44,787 bases of DNA from Alphaproteobacteria bacterium. GTDB lineage: Bacteria; Pseudomonadota; Alphaproteobacteria; Micavibrionales; Micavibrionaceae. Positions within the stretch are counted from its first letter, which is position 1. Each line of letters starts with the position of its first letter. Of the stretch, positions 16,803-26,187 are shown one piece after another. Below the pieces are notes generated by a model, which saw only the letters and a program-made list of their open reading frames with translations, did no database searches and had not been told where the DNA came from. The stretch spans positions 1 to 44,787 of the forward strand of contig JAIXWE010000091.1 of the NCBI GenBank assembly GCA_027482195.1. Direction: 5' to 3'. The translations under genes were made by a program, and so were the position numbers.

Positions 16803-17351
16803 ATGACTGAAAAACAAAGCAAGCCCCAAAAAAAGCAAAAGCGCATCACCCCCGATTATTTGCGCAATGCGGGGCTTTATTATTTGCAACGTTTTGCCGC
16901 ATCCGAAGCCAATTTTCGCCGGGTGATGGAGCGCAAAATTTTAAAATCCGCCCATGATCATCCGGACCAAGACCTTAGCGAATGCCGCGCCTGGCTTGAG
17001 GATGTTGTGGTGGCCTTTCGCCGCCTTGGCTATCTTCAAGATCACGCCTATGCGCTTGGGTTCACGCGATCTTTGCGTCAAAAAGGATGGCCGCGCGCAC
17101 GCATTATAAACCGGTTGCGCCAACAAGGACTGGATGATGAAGCGATTACCAAAGCCTTCGAGGATCCGGAGAATGATGTGCGTGATTGCGACCAAGCCCT
17201 TGCCTATGCACGGCGAAAAAAAATCGGCCCTTATAGGGCCGCACACCCTGCTGATTTTTATCAAAAAGATTTAGCGGCATTAGCGCGCGCAGGCTTTAGT
17301 TATGAGATTGCGCAATATGTTTTAAACCACGACATCACGCATGATTTATAA
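16803..17351 (+). CDS. recX: RecX family regulator of RecA
   Basis: A 182-residue helical protein that binds inside the RecA filament groove and modulates recombination and the SOS response. RecX repeats are visible: YYLQRFAASEANFRRVMERKI, YLQDHAYALGFTRSLRQKGWPRARIINRLRQQGLDDEAI and DCDQALAYARRKKIGPYR. Length fits alphaproteobacterial RecX. recA is not in the window. Its last 6 bases overlap the 3' end of the convergent sensor kinase gene. Confidence 0.93.
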   Translation: MTEKQSKPQKKQKRITPDYLRNAGLYYLQRFAASEANFRRVMERKILKSAHDHPDQDLSECRAWLEDVVVAFRRLGYLQDHAYALGFTRSLRQKGWPRARIINRLRQQGLDDEAITKAFEDPENDVRDCDQALAYARRKKIGPYRAAHPADFYQKDLAALARAGFSYEIAQYVLNHDITHDL

Positions 17352-19865
17352 ATTCTCGGCTTGATCCACACGTTCTTTTGGCAAAATAATTGTTGCGGTT
17401 GTGCCAATTCCTTTTTGTGAAAAAAGTTCAATGCGCCCGTCATGCAATTTCAAAAGCGCATTCACCAAAGCAAGCCCGATACCAATTCCCGATGATTCTT
17501 TGCCGTGCCGCCCATCAATTAAACCAAAGGGTGATAATGCGCGCGCCATTTCATCATCATCCAACCCCTTGCCCGTATCGGTCACAGAAATTCTGATATT
17601 ACCTTGACGGTCTTGTTCCGCATCCAAGGTAATGCGCCCACCTTGCGGTGTAAATTTAATCGCGTTCGAAAGCAAATTCATGACCATTTGTTTGATGGCC
17701 GTTTCTTCGGCAATTACCTTTGGCAATGTTTGCGGCACATTATTGAGAATGACTTGTTGCGCCGAGCGCGCCTTTCCTTCCAACAAACCAAGACAGGTAT
17801 GAATTGTTTTCGGAATATCAACAAGACTTTCATTTAATTCGCGTTCGCCCGCATCAATGCGCGAGATATCAAGAATTTGATTAATCACACTCAAAAGATG
17901 CTTGCCACTGTCATGAATATCACGGGCATATTCTTGATAGGCTTTTGGTTCAATCGGGCCAAAAACTTCGTTGCGAATAATTTCTGAAAAACCAATGATC
18001 GAATTAAGAGGCGTGCGCAATTCATGCGACATGTTTGCAAGAAATTCGGATTTCGCCCGGCTTGCAACATCGGATTGGAGCTTGGCTTCTTTCAATTGAA
18101 TTTCCGTCTCCTTGCGCGATGTAATATCTTCCATACTGCCTTCGTAATATTTGACTCCGCCGCGGTCATCATCAACCCGGCGCACTGTTTCCTGAACCCA
18201 TATTTTTTCGCCATTTTTTCGATAAACTTGATGTTCAAGAATAACCGCATCATTCTCGATTGCACGCAACGCCTGAAGACGCTCTTGTGGCTTCACAAAT
18301 AACTCCATATGCGCATTGCGAATTAATGTAACCACATCTTCCTCGACATCATAACCCAATAATTTTGCAAAAGAAGGATTACACGAAATAATTTTTCCAT
18401 CATCGGTCATTTGATAAATACCGTTCATGGCATTCTCCCAAATGATTTTATATTTCCGCTCCGCCTCCAATAAGGCTTGGGCGGTTCGCTCCGCCAACTC
18501 AATATCAATAAAGCTTCCGACAACGCGTGTGTTGTTATTATCATCTTTGCGCAACATGGAAATCACCATATCAACAATGCGATGCGCCCCGTCATGCGTG
18601 CGCAGTGATGTGCGCACCCGGTAAGTTTGTTTTTGTCCCTTGACCAAAAGCGCGATGTCACGGCGTTGTTCTTCTTGATGCGCCGGATCCAAAAGATCGA
18701 TTAAATTTCGCCCGCGCAAGGTTTCTTGTGGCAAGCCGGCAAGCTTCGCAAAAGCCGTATTGACGAAAAGAAGTGTGCCTTGTGAATCAATTTCAAAAAC
18801 TGCATCGGAGATCGCATTGATAATCGCGCTGTTCTCGCGCTCCGCCTTGCGCAAAGCTTGGTTGAGGCGTTCGCGCTCCTGCATCTCGAAACTTAATGCC
18901 GCATTTTGCTTTTCCAACTCCTCATTCGCCGTTTTAAGATAACGCGTGTGGCGTAAATTGGTGTTGAAATAAAGCCAGCCCACCAAAGTGATACACAAAC
19001 CCGCAAATAAAATTCCCCACGGAACCAACTCAACAACAACCATCCACCCGGTTGCATCAAAGCGCATACGCAGATCAAGATTAGCATTCGCAAATTTTGC
19101 CGTATCTTGTGCAATGACCAACCCGCTCGCCGAATCCGCAGACCCCATGTAAGAAAGATGGTATAATTCATGCTTGCCGAGATTTATTTTAAGATCATAA
19201 AAGCCTTGATGACGTTGCAGCCATTGCGGCCGTATCACTTGAGCAAGACTTGTAAACGCAACAACATAGCCAATATTTTTTTCTTGAGCCGAAATTTTTT
19301 TGATGAGCGCAAAGCCTTGAACAACAATATTTGGATTTGTGGAAACTTGCTGCAAACGACTAATTTGCGGAGATAAAATCAAAACCGGATCGCCGTTCGC
19401 AACCGGAAACGAGGTGATTAATTCTTGAATGCGACCATCATTAATAAGTTGATCATCAAAGATCATTGTTGATGATTTTTTTAGATAAACAGGCTTCGAA
19501 TTATTTTCATTCCGCACCCACACCACATAATCGTAATCCGATAAATCAATATCTGTATCTTGAACCAAGGTTAAAAGACGTGCATCTGGCACATCAATGG
19601 CCACTTTTAAAAAGCCGCCAAGGTTATTCAACGTTGATTGCAGATCTTCAATTTTTTCGACAATCACGCTTTTTGAAAATTCTGTCGCACCGGAATAATC
19701 GCTGCGCAAAATTTGTCCAACAATCGCATAGCTTGAAAAAAACAAAATCATCGTTAACGCCAAGCCGTTGAATAAAAGCATAAAGCTTGAAACATGATCG
19801 CGCATGCGCAAGGGAACACGCACGGATGATGAAGACAAGAAAGAGGGCAAAGCGCGACGATTCAT
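17346..19865 (-). CDS. PAS-domain sensor histidine kinase
   Basis: An 839-residue membrane kinase. Two transmembrane segments (about 27-52 and 275-300) enclose a periplasmic sensor of about 220 residues with no recognised fold. A short coiled coil (about 310-345) leads to two PAS domains (about 345-460 and 468-585, the second with the PAC-like KYYEGSMEDITSRK). The phosphoacceptor is His614 in MSHELRTPLNSIIGFSEI, and the ATPase has N (NLLSNAIKFTP), DTGKGLDDDE and GIGIGLALV boxes. It resembles the PleC/DivJ-like alphaproteobacterial kinases in layout, but no response regulator adjoins it and the PHB phasin gene lies just upstream in the opposite direction. Signal and partner unknown. Confidence 0.93.
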   Translation of the reverse strand: MNRRALPSFLSSSSVRVPLRMRDHVSSFMLLFNGLALTMILFFSSYAIVGQILRSDYSGATEFSKSVIVEKIEDLQSTLNNLGGFLKVAIDVPDARLLTLVQDTDIDLSDYDYVVWVRNENNSKPVYLKKSSTMIFDDQLINDGRIQELITSFPVANGDPVLILSPQISRLQQVSTNPNIVVQGFALIKKISAQEKNIGYVVAFTSLAQVIRPQWLQRHQGFYDLKINLGKHELYHLSYMGSADSASGLVIAQDTAKFANANLDLRMRFDATGWMVVVELVPWGILFAGLCITLVGWLYFNTNLRHTRYLKTANEELEKQNAALSFEMQERERLNQALRKAERENSAIINAISDAVFEIDSQGTLLFVNTAFAKLAGLPQETLRGRNLIDLLDPAHQEEQRRDIALLVKGQKQTYRVRTSLRTHDGAHRIVDMVISMLRKDDNNNTRVVGSFIDIELAERTAQALLEAERKYKIIWENAMNGIYQMTDDGKIISCNPSFAKLLGYDVEEDVVTLIRNAHMELFVKPQERLQALRAIENDAVILEHQVYRKNGEKIWVQETVRRVDDDRGGVKYYEGSMEDITSRKETEIQLKEAKLQSDVASRAKSEFLANMSHELRTPLNSIIGFSEIIRNEVFGPIEPKAYQEYARDIHDSGKHLLSVINQILDISRIDAGERELNESLVDIPKTIHTCLGLLEGKARSAQQVILNNVPQTLPKVIAEETAIKQMVMNLLSNAIKFTPQGGRITLDAEQDRQGNIRISVTDTGKGLDDDEMARALSPFGLIDGRHGKESSGIGIGLALVNALLKLHDGRIELFSQKGIGTTATIILPKERVDQAENL

Positions 19866-20038
19866 AACAATTTCAAGGGCCTATCAGAGTAAAGCTGAGT
19901 TCATTGTGCGAGGAACGGGTTAAGTAAGCCCTAATATATTTTTCGTAATGCATGAATATTATTAACTTTTCTTGTTTTTTAATCAAAAACCCTCGATATT
20001 ATCGCGCATACGCCACTTTTAACCAAGGATTTAACCCG

Positions 20039-20500
20039 ATGTCACAAAACCCTTTTTTCAATTCCTGGATGAAAATGGATCTGGGAAAAATGCCGGCCAA
20101 TGCACCGCTTGATATGCGCGGCTTTATGGAGTTGGGTCGTAAAAATTTCCAAGCCCTTACCGAGGCACAGCAAGTTGCGGTCGAAAGCATGCAAAGCATT
20201 GCACAGCGTCAAGCCGAAATTTTGTCACAGATTGTGCAAGATCAATCATCAATGGTGCGCGAAATTATCACCGAAGGGACACCTGAGGAAAAAGTCGCAC
20301 GCAGCGCAGATTTGATCCGCAAGGCGTATGAAAAAGGTATTCACGGCGCACGTGAAGTGTCGGACATGTTGAACAAGTCAGGCCGCGAAGCATCAGACAT
20401 TATCAACAAGCGCGTTGCGTCCGCTTTGAACGAGATGAAAACAACCGCAACCGAAAGCAAAGAGCAACGCAAAGCTTCGAAAGATAAATCTGCGGCTTAA
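20039..20500 (+). CDS. Phasin family protein
   Basis: A 153-residue PHB granule-associated protein. It starts at MSQNPFFNSW (AAGGA nine bases upstream); the in-frame extension to 19952 has no ribosome binding site and is hydrophobic-then-basic, unlike a phasin. The phasin_2 pattern is clear: MRGFMELGRKNFQALTEAQQVAVESMQSIAQRQAEILSQI is one long amphipathic helix, then EKVARSADLIRKAYEKGIHGAREVSDMLNKS, and a Lys/Ala-rich tail. Phasins coat PHB granules and control their number; PhaR usually represses them. The gene stands alone, 14 kb from phaCAB, with its own terminator. Confidence 0.9.
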   Translation: MSQNPFFNSWMKMDLGKMPANAPLDMRGFMELGRKNFQALTEAQQVAVESMQSIAQRQAEILSQIVQDQSSMVREIITEGTPEEKVARSADLIRKAYEKGIHGAREVSDMLNKSGREASDIINKRVASALNEMKTTATESKEQRKASKDKSAA

Positions 20501-20526
20501 TATTTTTCTGGATTGTTCCTGAATTT

Positions 20527-20554
20527 AAAACCTCCCCTTGTGGGAGGTTTTTTT
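20527..20554 (+). terminator. Rho-independent terminator after the phasin gene
   Basis: CCTCCC (20531-20536) pairs with GGGAGG (20542-20547) around a five-base loop, extended by AAAA/TTTT and followed by a run of seven T. It starts 26 bases after the phasin stop. Confidence 0.92.
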
Positions 20555-20564
20555 ATACCAATAT

Positions 20565-21911
20565 TCATACCGGCAATTGAATACACACGCGCAATCCGCC
20601 CATAGGGGATTGATCAAGCCAAATGCGCCCGCCATGCGCATAAATAATATCTTGCGCAATGGGAAGGCCCAAGCCGACGCTTCCCGCCTCAAGTGAACGC
20701 GCGGAATCGACGCGAAAGAAAGGCTTAAATACGTCTTCATAATATTTTTCATCAAGCCCCGGGCCATCATCATCAATGATAATATCCATGACATCATCAC
20801 GGCGATGAAACATCACATCAATCACACTTGCGTATTTTTCGGCATTGGAAATAATATTTTGCAATGCACGTTCAAACGCGACAGGACGCACAAGCAATGT
20901 GGAATCCCCTTCATGACGGATTGTCATTTTTTTGCCACTGCGCCCAGCCGCATGCCGAAACTTCTCAAAAATAGTCACAAGATCAATACGCATTTCGGCT
21001 TCTTTTTCATCACCGCGCACAAAATCAAGATAACTATTCACCATGCGTTCCATATCATGAACATCATTCTTTAAGGCTTGTGTATCCGCATTATCTGGCC
21101 CCAACGCCAACGCCAATTTCATGCGGGTAAGAGGCGTGCGCAAATCATGCGATACGCCTGCGAGCATTGCTGTGCGTTGTTCTATTTGACGTTTAATGCG
21201 CGCATGCATATCCAAGAAGGCGCGCGCCGCCGTGCGAACTTCGCGCGCACCTTCCGGTTTGAAATTCGCAATATCACGCCCAACGCCAAAACGTTCCGCC
21301 GCCACCGCCAAACGCAAGATAGGACGAATTTGATTGCGCATAAAAATCACCGCAATTGCAAAAAGAACAATGGAGCTTCCCACCAACCACATCAGGAAGA
21401 TGTAAGCAGAGGAAGAAAAAATACGCCGCTCTAGCGCAAAGATGCGCAAAATTCCGCCCTCCATCTGAATGCCAATATTGACCCATTCATCATCAAGATC
21501 GAGCGCAATGCTATAAGGTTTGCGCACTTGCTGTTGCAAAGCCACCGATAAAGCTTCGGCCGTGAAAGGCTCCCACGTTCCAGACGTTTCAATTCCCGGC
21601 TCCAAAGAACGGCCCGGTTCAAACGTGACAAGTAAATCTAAACTTTGGGAAGCGTAGCGTTTGAGATCTTCAAAACGTTGCGGATCACGCCCATCTTCTT
21701 TTTCTTGCACAAGAACAGAAATTTCACCCGCCAAAGCAAAAGCAAGACGCGCAGAAACCTTGCGCCAATGGTTATCAACGAAGACAACAGTTGTCACCGC
21801 CTGAACCAAAATGGCGGGCACAACAATAATTAATAATGACCGCGCAAAAAGCGTGCGCGGCAAAATCTTTCGCATCCAAAACCACGGGTTAAGGTAACGC
21901 AGGCGAAACAT
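20565..21911 (-). CDS. EnvZ-like osmosensor histidine kinase
   Basis: A 448-residue inner-membrane kinase partner of the adjacent response regulator. Two transmembrane segments (about 22-46 and 170-192) flank a periplasmic part of about 120 residues, followed by HAMP (RPILRLAVAAERFG). The dimerisation box is AGVSHDLRTPLTRMKLALA with the phospho-His, and the ATPase carries NIISNAEKYA, DDDGPGLDEKYYE and GSVGLGLPIAQDII. The sequence order and the HDLRTPLTR form are those of EnvZ. Start at 21911 lies 3 bases after the regulator's stop, so they are co-translated. In related bacteria such pairs control porins and envelope stress. Confidence 0.92.
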   Translation of the reverse strand: MFRLRYLNPWFWMRKILPRTLFARSLLIIVVPAILVQAVTTVVFVDNHWRKVSARLAFALAGEISVLVQEKEDGRDPQRFEDLKRYASQSLDLLVTFEPGRSLEPGIETSGTWEPFTAEALSVALQQQVRKPYSIALDLDDEWVNIGIQMEGGILRIFALERRIFSSSAYIFLMWLVGSSIVLFAIAVIFMRNQIRPILRLAVAAERFGVGRDIANFKPEGAREVRTAARAFLDMHARIKRQIEQRTAMLAGVSHDLRTPLTRMKLALALGPDNADTQALKNDVHDMERMVNSYLDFVRGDEKEAEMRIDLVTIFEKFRHAAGRSGKKMTIRHEGDSTLLVRPVAFERALQNIISNAEKYASVIDVMFHRRDDVMDIIIDDDGPGLDEKYYEDVFKPFFRVDSARSLEAGSVGLGLPIAQDIIYAHGGRIWLDQSPMGGLRVCIQLPV

Positions 21912-21914
21912 GTC

Positions 21915-22631
21915 CTACCCCTCCTCTTTTATAAGTCTTAGCCGGTAACCCTGGCCACGAATTGTTTGCAAATAAAGCGGTGCTTTGCTGTCGTCATTCA
22001 TTTTGCGGCGAAGGCGCGTCACCTGCACATCAATTGTGCGGTCGTTCCCCTCCAAGCCACACAAACGCGCCAGATCTTCGCGGCTTAAAATGCGTCCCGC
22101 ATGTTTCAACAAAACGTCAAGCAAGGTTGCCTCAGATTGCGTGAGGCGCACCGTATCATGCGCACCACGCAACTCACCGACCTCGCGGTTATAAACCCAT
22201 GGCCCAATGGACGGCGCATCATCACGCACAACCGGATCACTGCGGCGGCGCAAAATTGATTTCAACCGCAACAATAATTCTTTCGGTTCAAAAGGTTTTG
22301 CCAAGTAATCATCCGCACCTGACTCCAAACCCTCGATGCGGTTTTGTGTTTCACCCAAAGCCGTCAAAAGCAAAACCGGAATGTCGGAAACGCGCCGCAA
22401 GCCTTGGGTAAATTCAACACCTGTTTGCCCCGGCATCATCACATCAACAATCAACGCATCGAATAATGTTTTTTCTAAAATCTCCAATGCGGCGGCCGCA
22501 TGGGGTGCGGTTGTGACAATCATGCCTTGTTCGCGCAAAAAACGTGACAATAAATCACGAATGCGGTCATCGTCATCGACGACCAAAATATGTGGTTTCT
22601 CAGAGTTGCTAAATAATTTTACTTCGGCCAT
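21915..22631 (-). CDS. OmpR-family response regulator
   Basis: A 238-residue two-component regulator. The receiver has the acidic pair VVDDDD, phosphorylated Asp63 in DALIVDVMMPG and Lys in YLAKPFEPKELLLRL. The C-terminal winged helix has VRLTQSEATLLDVLLKHAGRILSREDLA and the recognition block RTIDVQVTRLRRKM followed by IRGQGYRL. It precedes the EnvZ-like kinase and diverges from ilvE across a 75-base gap (22632-22706) that must hold both promoters. OmpR is the nearest well-known relative; PhoB-type alternatives are less likely given the kinase. Confidence 0.92.
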   Translation of the reverse strand: MAEVKLFSNSEKPHILVVDDDDRIRDLLSRFLREQGMIVTTAPHAAAALEILEKTLFDALIVDVMMPGQTGVEFTQGLRRVSDIPVLLLTALGETQNRIEGLESGADDYLAKPFEPKELLLRLKSILRRRSDPVVRDDAPSIGPWVYNREVGELRGAHDTVRLTQSEATLLDVLLKHAGRILSREDLARLCGLEGNDRTIDVQVTRLRRKMNDDSKAPLYLQTIRGQGYRLRLIKEEG

Positions 22632-22706
22632 GCATCATATCTTATGCTTGATTTTTTTGTTCTTTTCACCATATTGGAATTTCTTATAAACGAAAATGGA
22701 AATCTC

Positions 22707-23579
22707 ATGCTAACCCCAAATTTTGATGATCGCGATGGCTTTATTTGGATGAATGGCGCGTTTGTTGCGTGGCGTGACGCCAAGATTCATGTCATGACTC
22801 ACGCTTTGCATTACGCAAGCGCGGTGTTTGAAGGTGAACGCGCTTATGGTGATAAAATTTTCCGCTCTCATGATCATTCGCAACGTTTTCATGATTCCGC
22901 GCGCATGATCAATATGACCATCCCCTATGATATTGCCACATTGGAAAACGCAAAATATGAACTCCTTCAAAAATCAAATTTAGGTGATGCGTATATTCGC
23001 ATGTTGGCCTGGCGCGGGTCGGAGCAAATGGGAATTGGTGCACGTCATACCAAAATCCATGTGATGATTGCGGCATGGGTGTGGCCAAGTTATTTTTCAC
23101 CTGAGCTTTTGGAAAAGGGTATTAGCCTGATGACATCATCATGGCGAAAACCATCCCCCGACACAGCCCCCGTGCGCAGCAAAGCGGCCGGACTTTACAT
23201 GACCAACACTTTGGCCAAACATGCGGCGGAAGAAGCCGGGTTTCATGATGCGCTTATGTGTGATTGGCGCGGTTATGCGGTTGAAGCAACGGGTGCAAAT
23301 TTATTCCGTGTGAAAAATGGTGTGCTTCGCACCCCAAAAGCGGATTGTTTTTTAAACGGCATCACCCGCCTGACCGTTATTGATCTCGCGCATGATTTAA
23401 ATATCGCAGTTGAAGAAGATCACATCACCATGGATGATCTTATGCAGGCGGATGAAGTCTTTTTAACCGGCACAGCCGCGGAAATTACACCCGTTGGGCG
23501 CATTGACACACAACATTTTAATGTTGGGCCCATCACAAAAAAATTGCGCGACGCTTATAGCGAATATGTTAGACGTTAA
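22707..23579 (+). CDS. ilvE: Branched-chain amino acid aminotransferase
   Basis: A 290-residue fold-type IV PLP enzyme that interconverts Leu, Ile and Val with their 2-oxo acids. The start MLTPNFDDRDGFIWMNG at 22707 has GGA six bases upstream; the longer frame from 22644 overlaps the promoter region. Family marks: HALHYASAVFEGERAY, the PLP-lysine region VRSKAAGLYMTNTLAKHAAEEAGFHDALM, the Glu in AVEATGANLF, and the late FLTGTAAEITPV. D-amino acid transaminase and aminodeoxychorismate lyase share the fold, but the F-E-G-E-R and T-G-T-A-A-E blocks fit IlvE. Its last 11 bases overlap the 3' end of convergent ychF. Confidence 0.92.
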   Translation: MLTPNFDDRDGFIWMNGAFVAWRDAKIHVMTHALHYASAVFEGERAYGDKIFRSHDHSQRFHDSARMINMTIPYDIATLENAKYELLQKSNLGDAYIRMLAWRGSEQMGIGARHTKIHVMIAAWVWPSYFSPELLEKGISLMTSSWRKPSPDTAPVRSKAAGLYMTNTLAKHAAEEAGFHDALMCDWRGYAVEATGANLFRVKNGVLRTPKADCFLNGITRLTVIDLAHDLNIAVEEDHITMDDLMQADEVFLTGTAAEITPVGRIDTQHFNVGPITKKLRDAYSEYVRR

Positions 23580-24669
23580 AGCGGAATAACATCACGTCAC
23601 CATCGGCAACGACATATTCCTTGCCTTCCTGGCGCATTTTGCCCGATTCTTTTGCGCCCACTTCGCCTTTATTTTCAATGTAATCATGAAAGGCAATTAC
23701 TTCGGCACGAATGAAACCTTTTTCAAAATCGGTGTGAATTTTTCCTGCGGCTTCTGGTGCTTTTGCCCCTTTGCGGATCGTCCATGCGCGCGCTTCTTTT
23801 GGTCCGGCGGTGAAGTAAGTTTGCAAGCCCAAAATGCGATACCCCGCTTTGATGATACGGTTTAACCCTGGCTCAGTGAGACCGATGGATTCAAGAAATT
23901 CTTTTTTATCGTCTTGCGAGGTTAATTGCGCAATTTGCGATTCAATTTCCGCGCAAATTACAACCGCTTCCGTTCCACGCGCTTGCGCCATTTGAGACAC
24001 TTTTTCAGTCAATGCATTGCCTTTTTCGGCCTCTTTTTCACTGACATTGCACACATATAAAATGGGCTTTGACGTCATTAATCCCAATGTTTTAAAGAAT
24101 GTTTTCAAATCATCCGGTATTGTCACAGAAGATGCCAAATCCCCTTTATCCAACGCGCCGCGCACAAGCTGCATAAATTCAATTTGTGTTTTGATATCTT
24201 TATCACCCGATTTTGCTTTTTTAGATAAATTTTCAATTTGGCGATCAAGACTTTCAAGATCCGCCAACATTAATTCTGTCTCGATAATCTGCGCATCGCG
24301 CAACGGGTCAACGGAACCTTCAACATGGATGATATTTTCATCATCAAAGCAACGTAAGACATGAATAATCGCATCTGTCTCACGGATATTCGCCAAAAAC
24401 TTATTGCCCAAACCTTCACCTTGCGCCGCCCCCTTCACAAGACCGGCAATATCCACAAATTCCAATTGCGCAGGAATAACGGACACCGATTTTGCAATGG
24501 CAGCCAATTGATCCAAGCGCAGATCGGGAACCGCAACACGCCCGACATTTGGTTCAATCGTGCAAAAAGGAAAGTTCGCCGCCTGAGCCGCGGCCGTTGC
24601 CGTCAAGGCATTAAAAAGTGTTGATTTACCGACATTGGGCAAGCCCACGATTCCACAATTAAAGCCCAT
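23569..24669 (-). CDS. ychF: Redox-regulated ATPase/GTPase YchF (OLA1 family)
   Basis: A 366-residue ribosome-associated P-loop protein of the Obg-related TRAFAC class, conserved in nearly all bacteria. The P-loop is GLPNVGKST, G3 is DIAGLVKGAAQGEGLGNKFL, and the base-recognition motif is NVSE and not NKxD, which is why YchF prefers ATP. The C-terminal TGS domain is seen as LQTYFTAGPKEARAWTIRKGAKAPEAAGKIHTDFEKGFIRAEV. It follows pth by 3 bases on the same strand, a common pairing in proteobacteria. Confidence 0.96.
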   Translation of the reverse strand: MGFNCGIVGLPNVGKSTLFNALTATAAAQAANFPFCTIEPNVGRVAVPDLRLDQLAAIAKSVSVIPAQLEFVDIAGLVKGAAQGEGLGNKFLANIRETDAIIHVLRCFDDENIIHVEGSVDPLRDAQIIETELMLADLESLDRQIENLSKKAKSGDKDIKTQIEFMQLVRGALDKGDLASSVTIPDDLKTFFKTLGLMTSKPILYVCNVSEKEAEKGNALTEKVSQMAQARGTEAVVICAEIESQIAQLTSQDDKKEFLESIGLTEPGLNRIIKAGYRILGLQTYFTAGPKEARAWTIRKGAKAPEAAGKIHTDFEKGFIRAEVIAFHDYIENKGEVGAKESGKMRQEGKEYVVADGDVMLFRFNV

Positions 24670-24672
24670 TTC

Positions 24673-25275
24673 TTACTCCTCTTTCATTTCAGTTTTAATT
24701 TTTGGTGGCGCCAAAACCCGCGCCACATCCGTCATATAATTTTCAAATTTATGGGTGATCATCTGCGCGCTGTGATCCGCCAATGCTTCAATCATTTTTT
24801 CCGCGCCCTCAGATTCCGATTTTGCAAAATCAGAAAGCACATAATTGCTTACAAGATCGCGATCACCCGGATGACCAATTCCAATCCGAACACGCGTATA
24901 ATTTTGTGAACCAAGATGTTCATCAATGGATTTCAATCCATTATGACCGGCCGCACCGCCGCCCGTTTTGACGCGCATTTTCATCAACGGCAAATCTAAT
25001 TCATCATGAAAAACAAACAGACTCTCAACTGGGATCTTATAAAACCGCATGGCGGCTTGAACCGATTGGCCGGATAAATTCATGAAGGTTTGCGGCTTTA
25101 AAAGCCCACATTTCACCCCGTCGATTATACATTCCGCATACTCCCCCAAAAATTTTTTGCGAAAGCTGGGCGCACGAAATTTTTCGGCCATCCTGTCAAT
25201 GACACGAAAACCAATGTTATGGCGGTTATTCTCATACTCTGGCCCCGGATTCCCAAGACCAACAAAAAGAAACAT
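24673..25275 (-). CDS. pth: Peptidyl-tRNA hydrolase
   Basis: A 200-residue esterase that recycles tRNA from dropped-off peptidyl-tRNA. The signature FVGLGNPGPEYENNRHNIGF carries the catalytic His; Asn in PQTFMNLSGQSV, Asp in FHDELDLP and Asn in GGAAGHNGLKSI complete the active site. A short Lys/Glu-rich tail (APPKIKTEMKEE) extends beyond the usual 190 residues. It lies between rplY and ychF, the standard rplY-pth-ychF order. A strong terminator sits between rplY and pth. Confidence 0.96.
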   Translation of the reverse strand: MFLFVGLGNPGPEYENNRHNIGFRVIDRMAEKFRAPSFRKKFLGEYAECIIDGVKCGLLKPQTFMNLSGQSVQAAMRFYKIPVESLFVFHDELDLPLMKMRVKTGGGAAGHNGLKSIDEHLGSQNYTRVRIGIGHPGDRDLVSNYVLSDFAKSESEGAEKMIEALADHSAQMITHKFENYMTDVARVLAPPKIKTEMKEE

Positions 25276-25290
25276 GATTCACCTTTCAAC

Positions 25291-25324
25291 AAAAAACCCC
25301 TGACATTGTCCTCAGGGGTTTTTT
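25291..25324 (-). terminator. Rho-independent terminator downstream of rplY
   Basis: A perfect 13-bp stem (25291-25303 with 25312-25324) around the loop CATTGTCC; read leftward it ends in a T-run. It stands 22 bases after the rplY stop and 15 bases before the pth start, so pth and ychF would need read-through or their own promoter. The A-run on the other arm makes it potentially bidirectional. Confidence 0.88.
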
Positions 25325-25346
25325 AACATGATCCTCAAGATTTATA

Positions 25347-26003
25347 TTATTTCTTTGCGTCTTTTGGAGCCGCTTTCGCAGGCGCAGCCGCCGCAACTTC
25401 CGCATCCGAAACTGGCTTGACGATCTCAAGCTCGACATATTCTTCCGGCTGGACGATTGACGCAATCGCGAAATCATCTTCCGCAACCAACTCTGCACCT
25501 TTCGGCAATTTGATTTCGGAGATGAGAACAGAATCGCCAATATCCAAATTGGTCAAATCGACCTCAATCGAATCCGGAATATCCGTGACCAAACATTCCA
25601 ATTCGACTTCGTGCGAAGCCACGTTCAAAACGCCTTTGTTCTTGATACCAACGCATTTATCTTCGTTGATAAATTCAAACGAAACCGAAACGGTAATGCG
25701 TGTTTTTGGATTTACGCGCAAGAAATCCGCCGACTCGATTTTGTCCGTCACGGGATGAACTTGCACATCGCGTGCGATGGTCATCATTTTCTCACCCGCC
25801 ACATCCAAATTGCAAATATGTGTGAGCATATAACCCTTGTGATATTCCAAGGTAATTTCTTTTTGCGGCAAGGCAATCAGAACGGGGGCTTTGTTATCAC
25901 CATAGATAACAGCGGGAACTTTATTTTCGCGGCGTAACGCACGAGCAATCCCCTTACCGGCCCGATCACGTTTTTCTGCCGTCAAACTATATTGTTTTGA
26001 CAT
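25347..26003 (-). CDS. rplY: Ribosomal protein L25 (CTC form)
   Basis: A 218-residue two-domain L25/TL5/CTC protein that binds 5S rRNA. The N-terminal domain begins with YSLTAEKRDRAGKGIARALRRENKVPAVIYG, and the C-terminal beta domain has VLNVASHEVELECLVTDIPDSIEVDLTNLDIGDSVLISEIKLPKG. The tail is Ala/Lys/Pro-rich, as in many alphaproteobacteria. Start ATG has AAAGGAAAA upstream. A 7-bp hairpin precedes it in the leader. Confidence 0.95.
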   Translation of the reverse strand: MSKQYSLTAEKRDRAGKGIARALRRENKVPAVIYGDNKAPVLIALPQKEITLEYHKGYMLTHICNLDVAGEKMMTIARDVQVHPVTDKIESADFLRVNPKTRITVSVSFEFINEDKCVGIKNKGVLNVASHEVELECLVTDIPDSIEVDLTNLDIGDSVLISEIKLPKGAELVAEDDFAIASIVQPEEYVELEIVKPVSDAEVAAAAPAKAAPKDAKK

Positions 26004-26028
26004 GACATTTTCCTTTTTTAAATGTTAA

Positions 26029-26052
26029 GACCCGCCTCCAGGGGTGCGGGTC
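26029..26052 (-). promoter_or_regulatory. Hairpin in the rplY leader
   Basis: GACCCGC (26029-26035) pairs with GCGGGTC (26046-26052) around a ten-base loop, 25 bases upstream of the rplY start. There is no T-run after it in the leftward direction, so it does not look like a terminator. It may be part of the rplY 5' leader, for example an RNA structure for autoregulation, but that is inference. Confidence 0.45.
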
Positions 26053-26187
26053 GGATGAAGGTTTATAGCGGGATTACGCCAATGATTGCAAGTGTTGTGT
26101 TTTATTTCACCCGCGAAAACATGCTTTGGATTATGACAACATTTATTTGATATTGAAGTGGCCGCATTAGCCTATATCTTGGTTTTT

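Noticed and set aside
20525-20800. Leftward short frame after the phasin
   Set aside because: Lies in another frame of the EnvZ-like kinase ending at 20565 and includes the terminator.
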